Source: Aphelenchoides besseyi
Taxonomy: Eukaryota; Nematoda; Chromadorea; Rhabditida; Aphelenchoididae
Assembly (NCBI GenBank): GCA_024699855.1
Contig: JAMPIQ010000003.1
Span: 3,472,001 to 3,536,000 of the forward strand
Reading direction: 5' to 3'
Length of the DNA stretch: 64,000 bases
A program made the position numbers and the translations under genes. Under the pieces are notes generated by a model, which saw nothing but the letters and a program-made list of their open reading frames with translations, was not told where the DNA came from and searched no databases. Of the stretch, positions 9,776 through 21,363 are shown one piece after another (positions within the stretch are counted from its first letter, which is position 1; each line of letters begins with the position of its first letter).

Positions 9776-10089
9776 GTCTTTCCTCAAACCCCCAACGTAA
9801 ATACGCCAACAACAAATGCAGTAAGAAGAAACGTTCTCCTCTGGATATTCTCGTTTTAGTCAGAAGACACTGAACACGACTTCTTGGACGATTATGGTCG
9901 TTTATACAACCTAGTGTTCGATGCATTTGGGAGAATCGTCTTCTATCTTAACGTGTAAGTTGGCTTCAGTGTTTTCATTTCTCCTTCAGAATTTACTTCA
10001 TATTCGTGCTGTTCGTTCTCTCGTTCATTTCTTTCTGCTGGCGCCATTGGCTGACTCCGAAAAACGAAAAAGAATACAATGTCAGTTAA
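9776..10089 (+). CDS. Small single-pass membrane protein, 5' end not found
   Basis: Three exons (9776-9820, 9860-9954, 9990-10089) join in frame to at least 80 residues. An acidic segment (SEDTEHDFLDDYGRLYNLVF) leads into a strong membrane helix (YFIFVLFVLSFISFCW) and a short basic tail ending EYNVS. The start codon must lie in an upstream exon that I could not place: candidate ATGs between 9620 and 9770 do not keep frame. The product is unrecognised. TAA is at 10087-10089 and AATAAA near 10144. Confidence 0.5.
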
Positions 10090-10299
10090 AAACGAAGTTA
10101 GTTCAATGTTCGTGTTTAATGTACGGGTACTCTCCCATGGTTAATAAATAACGTGTAGTTACAATTTCGTTTCGTTGGTCCAATTGATTTGATGCAAATC
10201 GCATTCACGAGAATTTGAGAGCTCAAAATTTGTATCGCCGTTGATCCTCATTCTGTTCATTCGACTAGTCAGTTGAACAGTTCGGTTCTCTTGCTCGAT

Positions 10300-11519
10300 A
10301 TGCTCGACCAATACCGTTGTTCCTCTTGTGATACAATGATCGTTCGTAGCCCGTTGGCCGGCGGACCACCTAGTCGCTCGAAATGTGTGATGTGTCTGAA
10401 GAATCAGATCGTCCAGAAGTTCAAACAATCGCTGGCCGAGGGACTTGTTGAGCTCGCGAATCACGGACCAAGCGGAGAAACACGACCACGTCGTCGCATC
10501 GGTGTGGTTTGCAGTTATGATGGACGTTCTCAGGCGTTGTTGCAACTGATTCGCGAAGCTCAGCACTCCGGTATGAAGATCCTACCAGAGGTGTGTATCA
10601 CTAGAAGAACAATAGTGACTTTAAGTTGTAGATCTTTTTGTTGGAAAGTGACTTCGGAATCGAGGAACACGAACGCGCAGAAGTTGGCAAATGGGTCGGT
10701 GATTGGCCGTTGAAGACGTTTCATTTGAGCAGTGTTCTCAACATTCGCAATCGACAAAACGTGAATGACGCAGTGAAAGTGAGTCGCACAACGGAAACAA
10801 CTGGCTACTCGGAACATTTAAGCGCGAAGAATACGATCACTTCATGAATGCACTAGGCGACTCTTGTCATCGTCGAGACTTCAAACAACTTTTGTTCGAC
10901 AAATTTTGCTGGAACGTTGGACGTCAATTTCGATCGCATACTGTGCTTACTGCTGAGAACTTCGAAATCTTAACGTTTTGCGCACTGAGTTTGCAGGACC
11001 AGTTTAGACGTCAGTGATGGGATCTTGGTCCAGAGTGATCTTTTGTTTTCAGAAGCGGCAGTCAAGCCGGTTACTGGACTTATGGACACACGCTCTCGTT
11101 CTCGAATTGTTCGTCCAATGCATAAAATCTACGATTTCGAATTGCATTTGCTTCTGAAGATCGCCGGACACGATCGATCGGTTTTCGTCAGTCCGGCACC
11201 TGAACGTTCGATCTGGGTGAGCTACGATGCCGAACATCCGAGCGAAGAACAGAAACGTAGCATGACTGCCGTATTGTACGCGACTCAATTTCAATTCAAA
11301 CACCACGCGTCAGATTACGAACAAGCCTTGATTACTTCCGGTCGTGTTCAAAATGGTGGCCAATCTCTTCAATGTCGTTTGTGTTTGATGCCGGAGAGAC
11401 GCGACGAAGGCGCATTGGTCGAGAACTGCTGTCAACCTTGTATTTCGTTGTTAACTCAAGTCCGTGGGGATATTCGCGATCGTATTGTTCGTTCTTTGAG
11501 CAGTCGTGTATCATCCTAA
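10300..11519 (+). CDS. CTU2: Cytoplasmic tRNA 2-thiolation protein 2
   Basis: Four exons (10300-10590, 10632-10778, 10823-11009, 11053-11519) give about 363 residues. The N-terminus has paired CxxC motifs (YRCSSCDTM and SKCVMCLKNQIVQKFKQSL), then the alpha-hydrolase-like VVCSYDGRSQALLQLI. The C-terminal part holds RSRIVRPMHKIYDFELHLL and a closing Cys pair (LQCRLCLMPERR). CTU2 (Ncs2) partners with the thiolase CTU1 in the cytosol. Together they add sulfur from the URM1 relay to wobble U34 of Lys, Gln and Glu tRNAs. The PP-loop signature is altered (YDGRSQ, where the active partner has SGGxDS), as expected for the non-catalytic subunit. It is a little shorter than vertebrate CTU2. AATAAA is at about 11549. 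Confidence 0.75.
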
Positions 11520-11659
11520 AGTTCATGTACTTGACATTCGTTGTCTGAAATAAACTTTTCCTCATGTGATTGTCCATGAAGCGTCCGAGCTTCTGATTTA
11601 GTAGCCAAAACATAACTGCGTTTGTGGTTGGGAATCGTTGATGTTTTCTGAATAGTTTA

Positions 11660-12165
11660 TCAGCAAACCAAGCGATTGAAAACATTCGAGCAACAATCAC
11701 CGAACCTGTTGATGCACTGGTTTTTCAATTGCTGCTTCTTTTTGTTTGTTCTCCATTTGAACGATTGCGATCTCAGCATCATGGAACGTCTACGATTGTC
11801 AATTGCTCACTCGTTGGAAGTTTCGTTGCTTACTGCTTCGTCTTCCAAGAGAGGAAGAAGGTTACGAGCTTCTCGAAGTTCCCGCAATTCCAACCAACAA
11901 AGTAGAACAAAAAGCCCAAGCAAGAAAAGGAAAATTGGCTGAAACTGAAAGTTGCTTGAACGTTCGATTGAAACGTACCGCAAACAAACACCAGACCCAT
12001 GGGAAGACGTTTTTCGTAGTTTGATCCAAAGTTTCAACGATCATCGTTTGTGTGGCCGTCTCATTGGCTTCCATTTTCGTTCTGATCTTGAAACACAACC
12101 ACCTTCTCAGGTGCTTTTTAAAAACAGTGATGTCTATTGTCGTGCATGAGTTCGACGACGGCCGC
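11660..12165 (+). CDS. Unresolved gene with a membrane segment
   Basis: Reading frames here suggest a small multi-exon gene, but I could not fix the joins. One frame has EEEGYELLEVPAIPTNKVEQ followed by KAQARKGKLAE (about 11840-11945). Another, 100 bases on, has a clean membrane helix STIIVCVAVSLASIFVLIL (about 12035-12095). I do not recognise the product. An overlapping - strand model (12134-12398) competes for part of this DNA. Confidence 0.3.
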
Positions 12166-12398
12166 CGAATGCTGGTAGAAAGATCGTTTTTTGCTGAAAG
12201 GACGATTAATCGACAGACCGAAAAAACACCACCTACCGGATCGTTCGTATCGATAGCCGTGGAGTTCGCTGTATCATAAGTTTCGCTTTTCCGACCCATG
12301 AGTCGATCCAAAATCCGAAAGACGAAATGCGGCTTCTTCACGGCTACCGGTCGTTGAAAGTTGCCGTTGAGGTCAACTCTGGTTGTAGCATCAGACAT
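12134..12398 (-). CDS. Small hypothetical protein, 73 aa
   Basis: Two exons (12398-12237 and 12193-12134) with a 43-nt GTAGGT...TTTCAG intron give about 73 residues. The protein starts MSDATTRVDLNGNFQRPVAV and contains the basic segment FRILDRLMGRKSE. No domain is recognised. Support is the ATG, a consistent frame, and a typical intron. Its 3' end overlaps the uncertain + strand gene at 11660-12165. Confidence 0.35.
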
Positions 12399-12609
12399 TG
12401 CTTGCGGTGTTGTTGAGCATTGATCATGTGCAACGCATCGACGACATCTCGCGAGACGAACTCAAGATAGTGACCATTGGTCTGACTTCAAATTTTCTAT
12501 GCCTAGTGCCGTTGATTGATTCTAATCATCCATAAATGCTGTTCGTTTCTGTGCGCTGTTCATGCGAATACTCAAACCGTTTAGACACCGTTAACCTTCT
12601 CGTTTGGAT

Positions 12610-12993
12610 TCAATTCCCAATAGCACCCGAGGAAGAGCCTGAGATTGGGAAACGACCTAATGGGCCGTCGGAACTTGGACTCCTTTGTCTGTTTGAAAGA
12701 CCGACTGCGTTCTCTGGCGATATTGCTCGGTAGTTGTTATGCAATTGACCGGAGGTTCGCTTGGTTGTTAATCGCATGAACGAGTCGTCACTTATGGGTC
12801 GTATATAAGCTTGAGAAACAAGTCCGCCCTCCATTTTCAGTTTCTGTGGTCGATCAACTGCGCGATCCTCCTTTATTGTCAAGTTTTCAGTAAGTAACGG
12901 GATATCGGAACTGCGATGGACAGCGAATTCCTGTTGTCCTTGAGAGTAGTTATTGGCAAGAAGTTTGTCCATTTTATCTGTATTGATTTTCAT
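12610..12993 (-). CDS. Possible cytoplasmic-tail exon, unidentified
   Basis: An open - strand frame of about 125 codons encodes a Ser/Arg-rich, unstructured-looking peptide with SQAYIRPISDDSFMRL and NAVGLSNRQRSPSSDGPLG. It could be the tail of a membrane protein or a regulatory region. No conserved domain is visible and flanking exons were not found. The rest of 12400-13390 shows nothing assignable. Confidence 0.25.
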   Translation of the reverse strand: MKINTDKMDKLLANNYSQGQQEFAVHRSSDIPLLTENLTIKEDRAVDRPQKLKMEGGLVSQAYIRPISDDSFMRLTTKRTSGQLHNNYRAISPENAVGLSNRQRSPSSDGPLGRFPISGSSSGAIGN

Positions 12994-13393
12994 GTTGAGA
13001 TTCTTTGTTGGGGTGTGATTTTAAGGACTCAATCCACTTGTTATTCAAGTTCTCAAGAAACTTTACGGATTTTCCATCGATCAGTTGTGAACGCGCTTTA
13101 GTTTTGCAACTTCTTTCTCTTTGAGTGATTACTGCGACCAACTATGCAAAATGCACAACAGCATCACATTGGCATGTGTATTTGTGAGAGGTACTGCGGA
13201 ATCAATTTATCAGTTATTTTCGATGGACTATCGCTTTCTGAGTCTAACTTTCGGTTCAATCACTTCAGTTCTTTCTTAGCGAATTTTGCTTTCTTGTTTA
13301 TGTTGCAATCGTGTCATCGTTTAGCGACGTTAATTGATCTCATGATACTTCAAATCTTCATTAATTCAAATGTTCAGATAATCAAATACAACG

Positions 13394-14560
13394 ATGGCAA
13401 CCAGCAAAATTGCGGAAAACGAACGTCAATTGATGGGCAGCTTCGCGGTGCTCGGCGCCGATGATCAGCATCCTATTGATGGGCAATTCTTGGTTAAGAA
13501 CGAAGATCATGATTGCACAATCCTCGACCTCTTCCACTCCAAATCACAGTAAGTTTCGAGTTGCTTTCTTCAGCCTTCTTGTTTAGAACTTTTAATTTCG
13601 ACTTTCCATCGTCAATTATCGGAGAATCATCGCGGAAGACGAATGCTTATTGCATTCAGTGTTTTCCACTGGACATGTACACTGCCTTTTTGCTGTTCGG
13701 AGCCAATGGCTCGAACAATTTGCATGTCGGACTTGGACATTTTGACTATGAATGTTCGATGTTCGTCGTCGAACAGACGACTTTTGTGTCAGCCTACACG
13801 AAGACTTCTTTTTGCATGTGGTACCCGCAATCAAATCCGTCCTTGGGCACTGTCTTAAAGATTCCCCACTATAGTCCTTCTTGAGTCGATTTTTTCGTGG
13901 TTCGATTGAAAGCCGACAACCAACTCCGAGTATCGTCGCTTGCAGCCCTACGGAAAATGAGTAACTTTGGATGCTTCGACGTTCATCTTTACGGGTGGGC
14001 TCGCGACGATACCAACAACAACAATGCTAGTCAACCGATCGACCTGATCGAATTCGATGGACGATCGACTGGAATATGGCGAAAGGAGTCAATTTAGTAA
14101 CTTTGATCTTTCACTACAATAACCAGATCTTACATTTCCGAAAGCTAGTAGTGTATTATCCAGTTCTACGTGTTGCATTGGAAGAACGCTCTGTGTTGAA
14201 ATTACCGTGACGAAGAAGAAGAGTCGGAAATCCTGTCGCTGCATTTGGATACCTCGACGTGGAACAGCGCGGATATTATATTGAAGAATGTCTGGTCAAT
14301 TCAGAGCGATGAAGCACAAGCACTGATTGTGCAAACACCTTCTGATGTTGTAGAGGTGGATAACATTTATCAATTTGCGGTCAAGTAAGTTGAAAACCAA
14401 ACTACAGAATGGACAAGAACCTTTTCAGTGAACCGGACAAACTCTCCAATTTAGTTTGACTTCGACTGAAACCCATCTTCGACGCCCGGCCTGATGCCTA
14501 CAATTCTATTCTGAGGCAGTTACTCAAGAATCTTAAGCAAAAATGTCCCCTCAATTCTAA
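13394..14560 (+). CDS. Unidentified multi-exon gene
   Basis: A start exon at 13394-13548 (MATSKIAENERQLMGSF...ILDLFHSKSQ, donor GTAAGT) is followed by blocks with the same strand bias. These are LDMYTAFLLFGANGSNNLHV (about 13670-13730), NFGCFDVHLYGWARDDTNNN (about 13970-14030), an acidic beta-rich block ending VDNIYQFAV (about 14215-14380), and a final helix ILRQLLKNLKQK before TGA at 14562. Not all joins are resolved. One TGA lies in frame between NLV and LRLKP (near 14457). I do not recognise the family. It may be a decaying gene or a real gene with introns I failed to place. Confidence 0.4.
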
Positions 14561-14562
14561 CT

Positions 14563-15780
14563 GATGTTTGTTTCTGTTATATCGTTTTTTGTTGTAAACT
14601 TTTATTTTGCCCAGTAGAAAATAAAATGTCTTTGACTTGATAGTCATCACTTTGCATTCGACGTTAGTTTGAACCGTTGTCTAAGATGACAACAGCTTGG
14701 GTTTGATGACTTATGCTTTATTTGATTATTGAATTTTACGATCAAATTAACTCCTTATGAACCAGAATATCCACCGAAATTAAACAGACGGCGGCAAGAA
14801 GGTTGAACTCTCAATACTTCGGCAATCTCTCCGGTATTCCTTTCGACTGTTGATAAAACACTTAAACGTACCGTTAGCTTCGTTCTCAACTGGTTAAAAA
14901 CTCTTGCCGATTCTCGACCATTACTCCCGCCTTCCATTTGGCTGAGGATCAATTGGCCAAAAATTGTGAAGTCGCGTTTCGGTTACTTTTATTTCGACTT
15001 GAACTCACAATTTACAGACTCGAAGGCCATTACCTTTCAACCAACTTCTGTGAGCAATGACCGTTGTTCTTTTGTCAACAAACCGTTTTCCATGTGAGTA
15101 CAATTGCCACATTCACTGCCCTCCTGTTGAGCAATCAACTGCAACAAAGTTTTCGTCCTTCATTCAAGCACATATCAGCGGTTGATTGGGTCGAGGAAAC
15201 AGAACGAGAGATCGACCAGTTTTTAGCTCTCGAATCCAACGACACTGACAGTTCTCGTTTATATTGCTGCAATCAAGAGGTCATGCTGTTTTCCAAACAT
15301 TTGCTTGTGGAGGTGGTTTGGTTTCAACAACAGCGACGAGTTTTAGTCAGCTTCCCATGCGAATACCAAAATCGTGAGGTTTCTTTCGACGACTTTGTTT
15401 CCAATCAAATTCATAATCGTATGGTTATTTTCGACATCACGTGCCGTTGAAGCTGAAGAATTTGAAAAGCACTAAGAACGTTGCGATAAAAGAAAAACCG
15501 TAAGCAATGCATCAACATCGTTAACACAAATCTCATAGAAACGTTGCGCTCACGCGCCGATGCCTCGTTGTTACGTTCGTTAACACCAACGAGTCTAAGG
15601 ACAGACGTGCGGCTCTTAGTCGATGTTTATTGTTGGGTTTAGACTTACAGAAACACTTAATGCTAATTCGAGAGTTTATGATGGGGACGAAATAGTTCTA
15701 GAAAGCCCCATATTCAAAGTTTGTTCAATTTGTATAAGTTAGTTAATAAATTGAGCTCCACAGAAACCCTCTCTTGGAGT
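14563..15780. other. Mostly unassigned; two orphan frames
   Basis: A - strand frame at 14755-14952 ends RRLFNFGGYSGS and could be a terminal exon. A + strand frame at 15064-15450 has DWVEETEREIDQFLALESND and no recognised domain. From 15470 the sequence becomes A/T-rich and contains degenerate hairpin-like units like those described for 15782-16422. Confidence 0.3.
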
Positions 15781-15781
15781 T

Positions 15782-16422
15782 GAGTGTTCAAACAATAAGA
15801 GACATTCCAGAGCGTTCCACAACTACGGTTTGTCCTGATTTGTATCAGTTATTGTTTGATTATTTCAGGCCCCCGGAGTCACTCACTGGTGATTTGAAAT
15901 TTTTCTATCAGAAACAAACTATCCTCGAAGGATATCGCATCTTCTGTTTTACCTTAGGTTTGTTTTGAGTTGTACTATTCATTAATTGGTGATTGAGACG
16001 CCGCGAAACAATGATCTGTGATGTGAGTGTTTTGTTCAGAAAGAAAACACCTCGCGGTCCTCGTAGCTGGTGGTCAGGCTTGGGTACCGCCAACCAGTAT
16101 TTAATCGTCGTAGATCTCCCAGAAAGCATCATTTGTAGCTGAGTGGTCCTCGAAGAGTACGCTATTCGAGGTAAGTTTCGATTTCTGTTCTTTTCTTAAC
16201 ATATTCGGGTTTTCAGGATCACTCAGCTCCTCGTCCTTTGTTTGTTCAAAACAAACAAGGGAAATTTACAATTCATAGCCCCTGTTGTGTTTGTGTGTGT
16301 GTGTGTGTGTGTACACACAAGATAAGTTTATTCAATTTGTATCAATCAGTAACTGACTTATTTTAGACGCCCTCGAATCACTCTCAGCAGTGATTCGAGG
16401 GTTTACAAGACAAATGTGAATA
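15782..16422 (+). repeat. Repeat flank shared by both Tc1-like copies
   Basis: This 640-bp stretch recurs almost unchanged, in reverse orientation, at about 27560-28205. It lies outside the terminal repeats of the Tc1-like element, so the two loci share more than the transposon. It includes a GT-dinucleotide run (about 16290-16312) and a GTAAGT...TTTTCAG intron-like segment (16171-16217). It also has the hairpin CCTCGAATCACT / AGTGATTCGAGG around a CTCAGC loop (about 16370-16402). No long reading frame is present. It may be part of a larger composite mobile element or of a segmental duplication. Confidence 0.65.
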
Positions 16423-17486
16423 CAGTACTGGACGGAAGTTGGGAAGACACTTGGTTTATTGCGTGCTTAGTAATGATAGCGTGGTTTTTTTCAGCCTTTT
16501 GGTTTTGTCGTTGAATATTCTTTCATTTTAGACGCTTTCGGACGAGAAGAAAGAAGAAGTTAAGATACTGTACGCAATTTTACGAAGTATTAAAGGAATG
16601 GCGACGAAATGTAATGTTTCCGAGTCGAGTGTTGAGCGCCCACTCAAAAACCTGAGCAGAAAGACCGGCAAGACTCTCGACCATCTGAAGAAAGTGAATC
16701 CACGTCTTCGTCGTCATATTAAACGCCATGTAGTCAACAAACTTCAAGGCGGTAATCGCGTTCAATCCAGGATAACTTGGAATTGGCGGGCGATCGACCA
16801 ACGATTCGTCGCCGGCTGAATCGCGACAAATGGGCGGTGGATCAATCATGATCCTTGGCGCCATTTTTTCAACCCGGAAACTGCTGATCGACGTACGTTC
16901 TTCGTCTATCTCTTCAAGTTTTGATGGCAATTTAATCTGTTACCGGTTAGCAACAATCACTACAAGGCAGTCGACTACGTTTCGGTGTTCATTTTGAAGT
17001 TCTTCCCGTGGATACAAGCAAATAAGACGCCGGTCCTGGGTGTGGCAACAATGCCTAGCGTCAATTCACACGGCCCGGGTCAACAGCGACTCCATACTCG
17101 ACCGGCGAGTAGCTACGAGCGATTAGCCATCCCGTAGTCCAGATTTGAATTCGATCGAGAACGTTTGGAAGCTGATGGAAGACGAAATATACCGGAATGG
17201 TCAATTTCGCACAAAAACCCGAACTTCTGGCCGCAATCCATCGCCCGGTCCCGACGACTAATGCTCTCTTCTGTATGAACAAGCGTCTTGTGGACGTGGT
17301 CGAAAAGCAAGGCGTTCAGATATCTTAACAAAAACAAAGTGTCTTCCAAATGTTTGTCCACTCCCATTTTCAACTTTTTTATGTTCATTCAAATGCTCGT
17401 CGAATAAAACTCTAATGCACAAATACCGACCTATTCCTTTCAGCCATTCGCGAGATACAGGTCTTCCAAACTTTTCTTCAGTACTG
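16423..17486 (+). mobile_element. Tc1-like transposon copy A, decayed
   Basis: The ends are imperfect inverted repeats beginning CAGTACTG (16423 and 17486), flanked by TA at 16421-16422 and 17487-17488. A TA duplication is the Tc1/mariner signature. Inside, on the + strand, are pieces of a Tc1-type transposase. These are an N-terminal helix-turn-helix part (16598-16819, MATKCNVSESSVERPLKNLS), GSIMILGAIFSTRKLL (about 16850-16885), and SPDLNSIENVWKLMEDEIY in broken frames near 17130-17190. At 1,064 bp it is shorter than a normal element, and its frame is interrupted repeatedly. It cannot encode active transposase. Confidence 0.75.
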
Positions 17487-17694
17487 TATATTGGGTATAA
17501 TTTCACGCCCTACGTATAGATTTTTTGGTGTTTAAAATGGTTGATTTTCCACATAATTTGCGAGTGTTTGAACGTTCAGTTTTTTTGTTATAAAACTGAA
17601 AATTTGCATGAGCGTCCAGAACGTGTGTATAAACGTCTCGTTTGCTGTTCGATCGGTTTGGTTGTTTTTCTGCTCTCAACTGCTTGCCGTCGAG

Positions 17695-18205
17695 ATGTCG
17701 GTGAGTGGCTGATGGTTACTTCATTCTCAGTGGGTTTCAGGCTCCTGCTGCTCCAACTCGTACGAGTCAATCGAATGCTTCCGATTCACATACCGCAAAA
17801 TACTATCGCCGTTACGGTTCTTATCATACACCTTCGGCTACTCGTCATCGACCGAAACGTTCACGTCAACCGAGAAATTTCATCGAATGGACTGCGGAAG
17901 AACAAGAGAAGTTCAAGAAAACAACTTTAAGTTTACGTAATTGGAAAGGTGATTTAATCGTTTGATCTTATTTGTTGTTTTGGTTGCAGCTGCGCAATTA
18001 CAAAGTCAGTACTTACGTTTGCGTCTCGGACGATGGAAGAGGTTCAAGGTTCGTTTGAATAGCAATGCATTTGACAGTTTGTTTTCAGTTGTTGTTCAAA
18101 CGTTTTCCTGAACACAAACACGAACTGGAAGTCTACGCTCAAACCAAGAAGTCGTGGAAGTTTGTGCCGGCGAACGAGCAATTGGATTTGCCACCGGTCA
18201 ATTGA
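17695..18205 (+). CDS. Basic hypothetical protein, 129 aa
   Basis: Four exons join in frame: 17695-17700 (ATG TCG only), 17741-17948, 17990-18048 and 18089-18205. A Ser/Thr-rich start is followed by a strongly basic block (ATRHRPKRSRQPRNFIEW) and helices rich in Arg and Leu (LQSQYLRLRLGRWKRFKLLF). The protein ends LDLPPVN. High Arg and Lys content suggests nucleic-acid binding or a mitochondrial or ribosome-associated protein, but I recognise no domain. AATAAA follows at about 18220. The two-codon first exon was chosen because it supplies ATG, a GTGAGT donor and the correct phase. Confidence 0.55.
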
Positions 18206-18206
18206 T

Positions 18207-18809
18207 TTGAATGTCTGTCAAATAAACCAGTTAAAATGCTCTATCGGACGATACCACGAAGTCTATTGATTTCAGAAAGCAAACACTTTTAGCAATTTGA
18301 TGTCTACAGATGTAGTTTCCTCATTCAACTCAACACCAAAAATTGATTATAATCGTTGGTTTGAGTTTCGTTATATTCATGCCAAGTGATGTTTGTAATC
18401 TCAAAGTTCAACAAATTTACTGATCGTTAGACTATGAACGTGAATAGTGTTCTTGCACACTTTTGTACTCGTCTTTCATATTTGACTTCTTTTGCAGTAG
18501 ATATAAATGTCATGATTGATGTATACTCAGCTTAATAGTGGCCACTAATTTACTCGACCGCTTCAATTGGTGCTATCCTTCTAAACTACGACAAAAACAT
18601 GCGACCCAATTTGTAAAAAAAAACGGTGTTGGTTTGGATCACAGTAGTGAGTTCAACTCTCAAGAGCTTTTTATTTTCAGTCCATATAACGACATGCATA
18701 TCATTTCATTCAACGTTCAGCAAATTAATTCCTTTATTTCTTTTCTTGGCAAAATCAAGTTCCGTCATATGTCACAAAAAAAGTTCATTTCCCGAAACAC
18801 GACAACAAC
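18207..18809. other. A/T-rich intergenic stretch
   Basis: Open frames on the + strand (18538-18853) are low complexity, have no splice logic and resemble no family. I see no gene, RNA or repeat here. Confidence 0.4.
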
Positions 18810-19712
18810 TCATACAATCGACAATAGAACACAAACATAAATCATTTCGATAGCTTGAGCTTCTCCAAAATTGATCCGATGCTTCCACTTTTGCGCTTGA
18901 CCGTTGGTGATTTTGAGGTTGCGAGGAGAGCATCCAATCCCCTTTTTCCTCAGCTTCTCGTTCTTCGATTCGATACTCAAGCTCAAAACGCCTAAAACAC
19001 AACATTTTGCATTTTCATCAAATGGAAACTCACCATTATCGGCCACCAATCGACCCGACACCGTCACTGGCGACCCTTCTTTGAAGCCAGTGCATTCTCC
19101 AACTTCCTTGATCTTCAGCGATGTATCGTCCTTGAAGATCGTTCCCACCATGTAACCGTGAGCATCATTTTTGTTGTTAACGGCGACCGAACCCATAAAA
19201 CAATCAACGATTTCTGAAACACAAAGATCAACTAAAAAACAATGACAACAAAACCTACTGACTATCGACTCCAGCCCAACGCCATCGAGTTCATCCATAC
19301 CTAACGGCTCAAAAGATTCTTGCGGTAACTTGTGCGACGGCGGAGCACAGGATTCCATCAACTGAAAAGAGGCGAATGGTGGGTTCGCATGCAACGCAAT
19401 CGAAACATCTCCTGAGTTGAAATAACGTTTGGAGTCTGGCACTGGGACTGCAAGTACATTTTTTGCAATGATGACCTGCAAACGAATATTTGGTATCTTC
19501 GGATCACATCATTCATCTTCACCTGATGTTCAGTAAAAGTTCGTCGTGTCGTTCTTCGCTCGGGGATCATCCACTCCGAGGCCATGGTCTTCTCTCTGAG
19601 TTCGTGCTGTCGGAACGTCCGTTCGTGATATGCACGTGCTTGCATCTCACTGAACCATGTAGCGAAAATTCCGACGCAAGATATGGCCGTTGACCGGAAA
19701 AGCTGTAGAAGA
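18810..19712 (-). CDS. Unidentified protein, weak MUL1/BAM-like segment
   Basis: At least five - strand exons run from about 19712 to 18810. They read: a short hydrophobic start (STAISCVGIFATWFSEMQAR); VIIAKNVLAVPVPDSKRYF; LMESCAPPSHKL...LDGVGLESI; a block VGECTGFKEGSPVTVSGRLV; and a basic C-terminus with SIESKNEKLRKKGIGC. The block 'VG..TGF..G.PVTV.GRLVADNG.LSL' resembles the membrane-side domain of MUL1/GIDE-type mitochondrial ubiquitin ligases, but no second membrane helix or RING finger follows. Introns are 43-50 nt. I treat the family match as a hint only. The first coding exon lies further upstream. Confidence 0.4.
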
Positions 19713-19914
19713 GAAAGTGTCGGCACTCAAATTGTTGATTTCATAAGTCACCTTACGCCTCGAGCTTAGATCTGCGATTAGTCAAACTATAAACTGTAGA
19801 CTTAATGTAAAAAACCGATTCCTTACTCCAGGGCTTGAGAAACTGGTATTCGAGATTTCTTTTTGTATTCTTTAAGATCTCTAAACCGATTTATTAAAAC
19901 AAAATTGCGTAACG

Positions 19915-20494
19915 TTTACCTTGCGTCTTCAGCCTTTTGGATTTTCTCGATTGACATCGCTTGTTTGGCCAAACGACTGGCCCAATCTTTAACCAGACGA
20001 TCGTGTTGTTTTCGTATCCAATTCGTGTTTGCTACGCACATTTCTTCGATCTTTGCCGCGATTGCTGCTCGTTCAGTGCCATGATATGAAAATCCGTCCG
20101 ATAAGTCTTGTGCACTCCGTTGTGATCGAGTTATTCGGTGCGTTGAGTTTTTTGCTTGTCACCTCTATAACTAAAACACACCCAATTAAAATACTTCCCG
20201 CCACAATGAGATCGCGAAAAAAAGCCCTGACCAAAAATTCTTCCTGATTACGAATTTCAAATAAAATTCTGATCATCGTATTCGACCAATCTAAAATCGA
20301 GCAGAATAAAAACTAATAATAAAGCAGAATGATTACCAATGTGAGCTTATGTCCGTCAATATCGGTCACGAGGACATCATATTTATTGTAAGGCATGTCC
20401 AAGTTCTGCGGCTCATGCAAAGAGGATTAAAACAAATGAAATTAGTAAAGAAATTGTAAAATAAAGCGCTTACCTTGTTTTGCTTATCCGACAT
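19915..20494 (-). CDS. Unresolved gene, probably mitochondrial or structural
   Basis: The start is clear: MSDKQNK (20494-20474), then NLDMPYNKYDVLVTDIDGHK (20405-20337). Further exons probably include a hydrophobic segment (DLIVAGSILIGCVLVIEV, about 20220-20165) and a long charged helix with KIEEMCVANTNWIRKQHDRL and KDWASRLAKQAMSIEKIQ (about 20085-19920). I could not join them all in one frame. They may represent one gene continuing into 19712-18810. No family is recognised. Confidence 0.4.
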
Positions 20495-20853
20495 TTTTTG
20501 AGTTGAAAAGCGAAAAAAAGCAAACTGAAAATAAACAAATGAATAATGGAAATAATACTACAGATTGATGTGCGGCGCTTTATCGGTAGATCGTAGCTGT
20601 GCGTAAAGGCGCACTCGGTGAGAGCCACACAGTATTCGAACTGGATCCGCTTGTAGAACTTTCGTTGTTCTTCGTTGAGTTGGTCCCTCCTTCGTAGAGT
20701 TTTTGTTATCTTGCCGATTCCAGCAAGATAACCGGCGAAATAACGTCGTTGCCAGTCAGAATAAACTGGTGTTCTTCCATCCGATTGTTTTATATCCAGT
20801 GGGTTTTTTCCTGGTTGACATTGGCCGTACCTGGTTAATTCCATATTATTCAT
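20484..20853 (-). CDS. Hypothetical protein, 110 aa
   Basis: Two exons (20853-20562 and 20524-20484) encode about 110 residues starting MNNMELTRYGQCQPG. The main exon holds SDWQRRYFAGYLAGIGKITK, a basic segment, and FEYCVALTECAFTHSYDLPI, with Cys and aromatic spacing that suggests a small folded protein. No family is recognised. Its TAA at 20484-20486 lies inside the first exon of the next - strand gene, whose ATG is at 20494, so the two frames overlap by about 11 bases. That suggests a shared transcript or one wrong model. Confidence 0.45.
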
Positions 20854-20869
20854 CAGATTGGACAATGTA

Positions 20870-21361
20870 CAGGGTGGGCCGACAAGTACAGACGTTTCGA
20901 ACTCAGCTATCCGAATTTAAACAGAAGCTGAATTGATGTTAGAGTCAATTCACAAATCTCTGGAAACAGTGAGCTCCGATATTTCGACACAATACGCACT
21001 TCTATGTTCGAAGAATAATCGTCGTTGCCTTTGAATATGTTTGATGAATGTACTAAACCTTGATTGTTAATAATCTAGCAAATGTTGTACAAACAATAAA
21101 AAGATTCTAAAAGTGACAATGTGTAAATTAAGAAGCTCAAGTTATTGCAGCAAGAAGAGAATGAATGAGCAAAACCTTGGAGAGGATGTCCACTCGGAAC
21201 GGTGTTAAAGTGATAAAATCAATTTCATACGACCACACAACAAAAAATTCGATCGGACCTTAAAATATCGTATTTTTGGGCATTTACTTTACATAAGGGC
21301 TATTTTTCTGAAAAAATCGCTGAACCAATTGCTCTAATTTTTACCCTATTGAATTTCTTAT
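20870..21361. other. No gene seen
   Basis: The stretch is A/T-rich. The segment ACAGGGTGGGCCGACAAGT near 20868-20886 resembles the outer end of several DNA transposons, but I found no matching partner end. Nothing else can be supported. Confidence 0.35.
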
Positions 21362-21363
21362 TA

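Noticed and set aside
16160..16220. Spliced-leader RNA gene (hairpin followed by GTAAGT)
   Set aside because: The CCTCGAA..TTCGAGG hairpin and donor look suggestive, but no Sm-binding site or leader exon was seen, and the sequence belongs to a repeat.
16290..16312. GT-dinucleotide run as a special signal
   Set aside because: It is an ordinary microsatellite that is copied in the second Tc1-like locus as CA.
18538..18853. Two overlapping + strand frames of 75-100 codons
   Set aside because: A/T-rich, low complexity, no splice sites or domain; probably chance.
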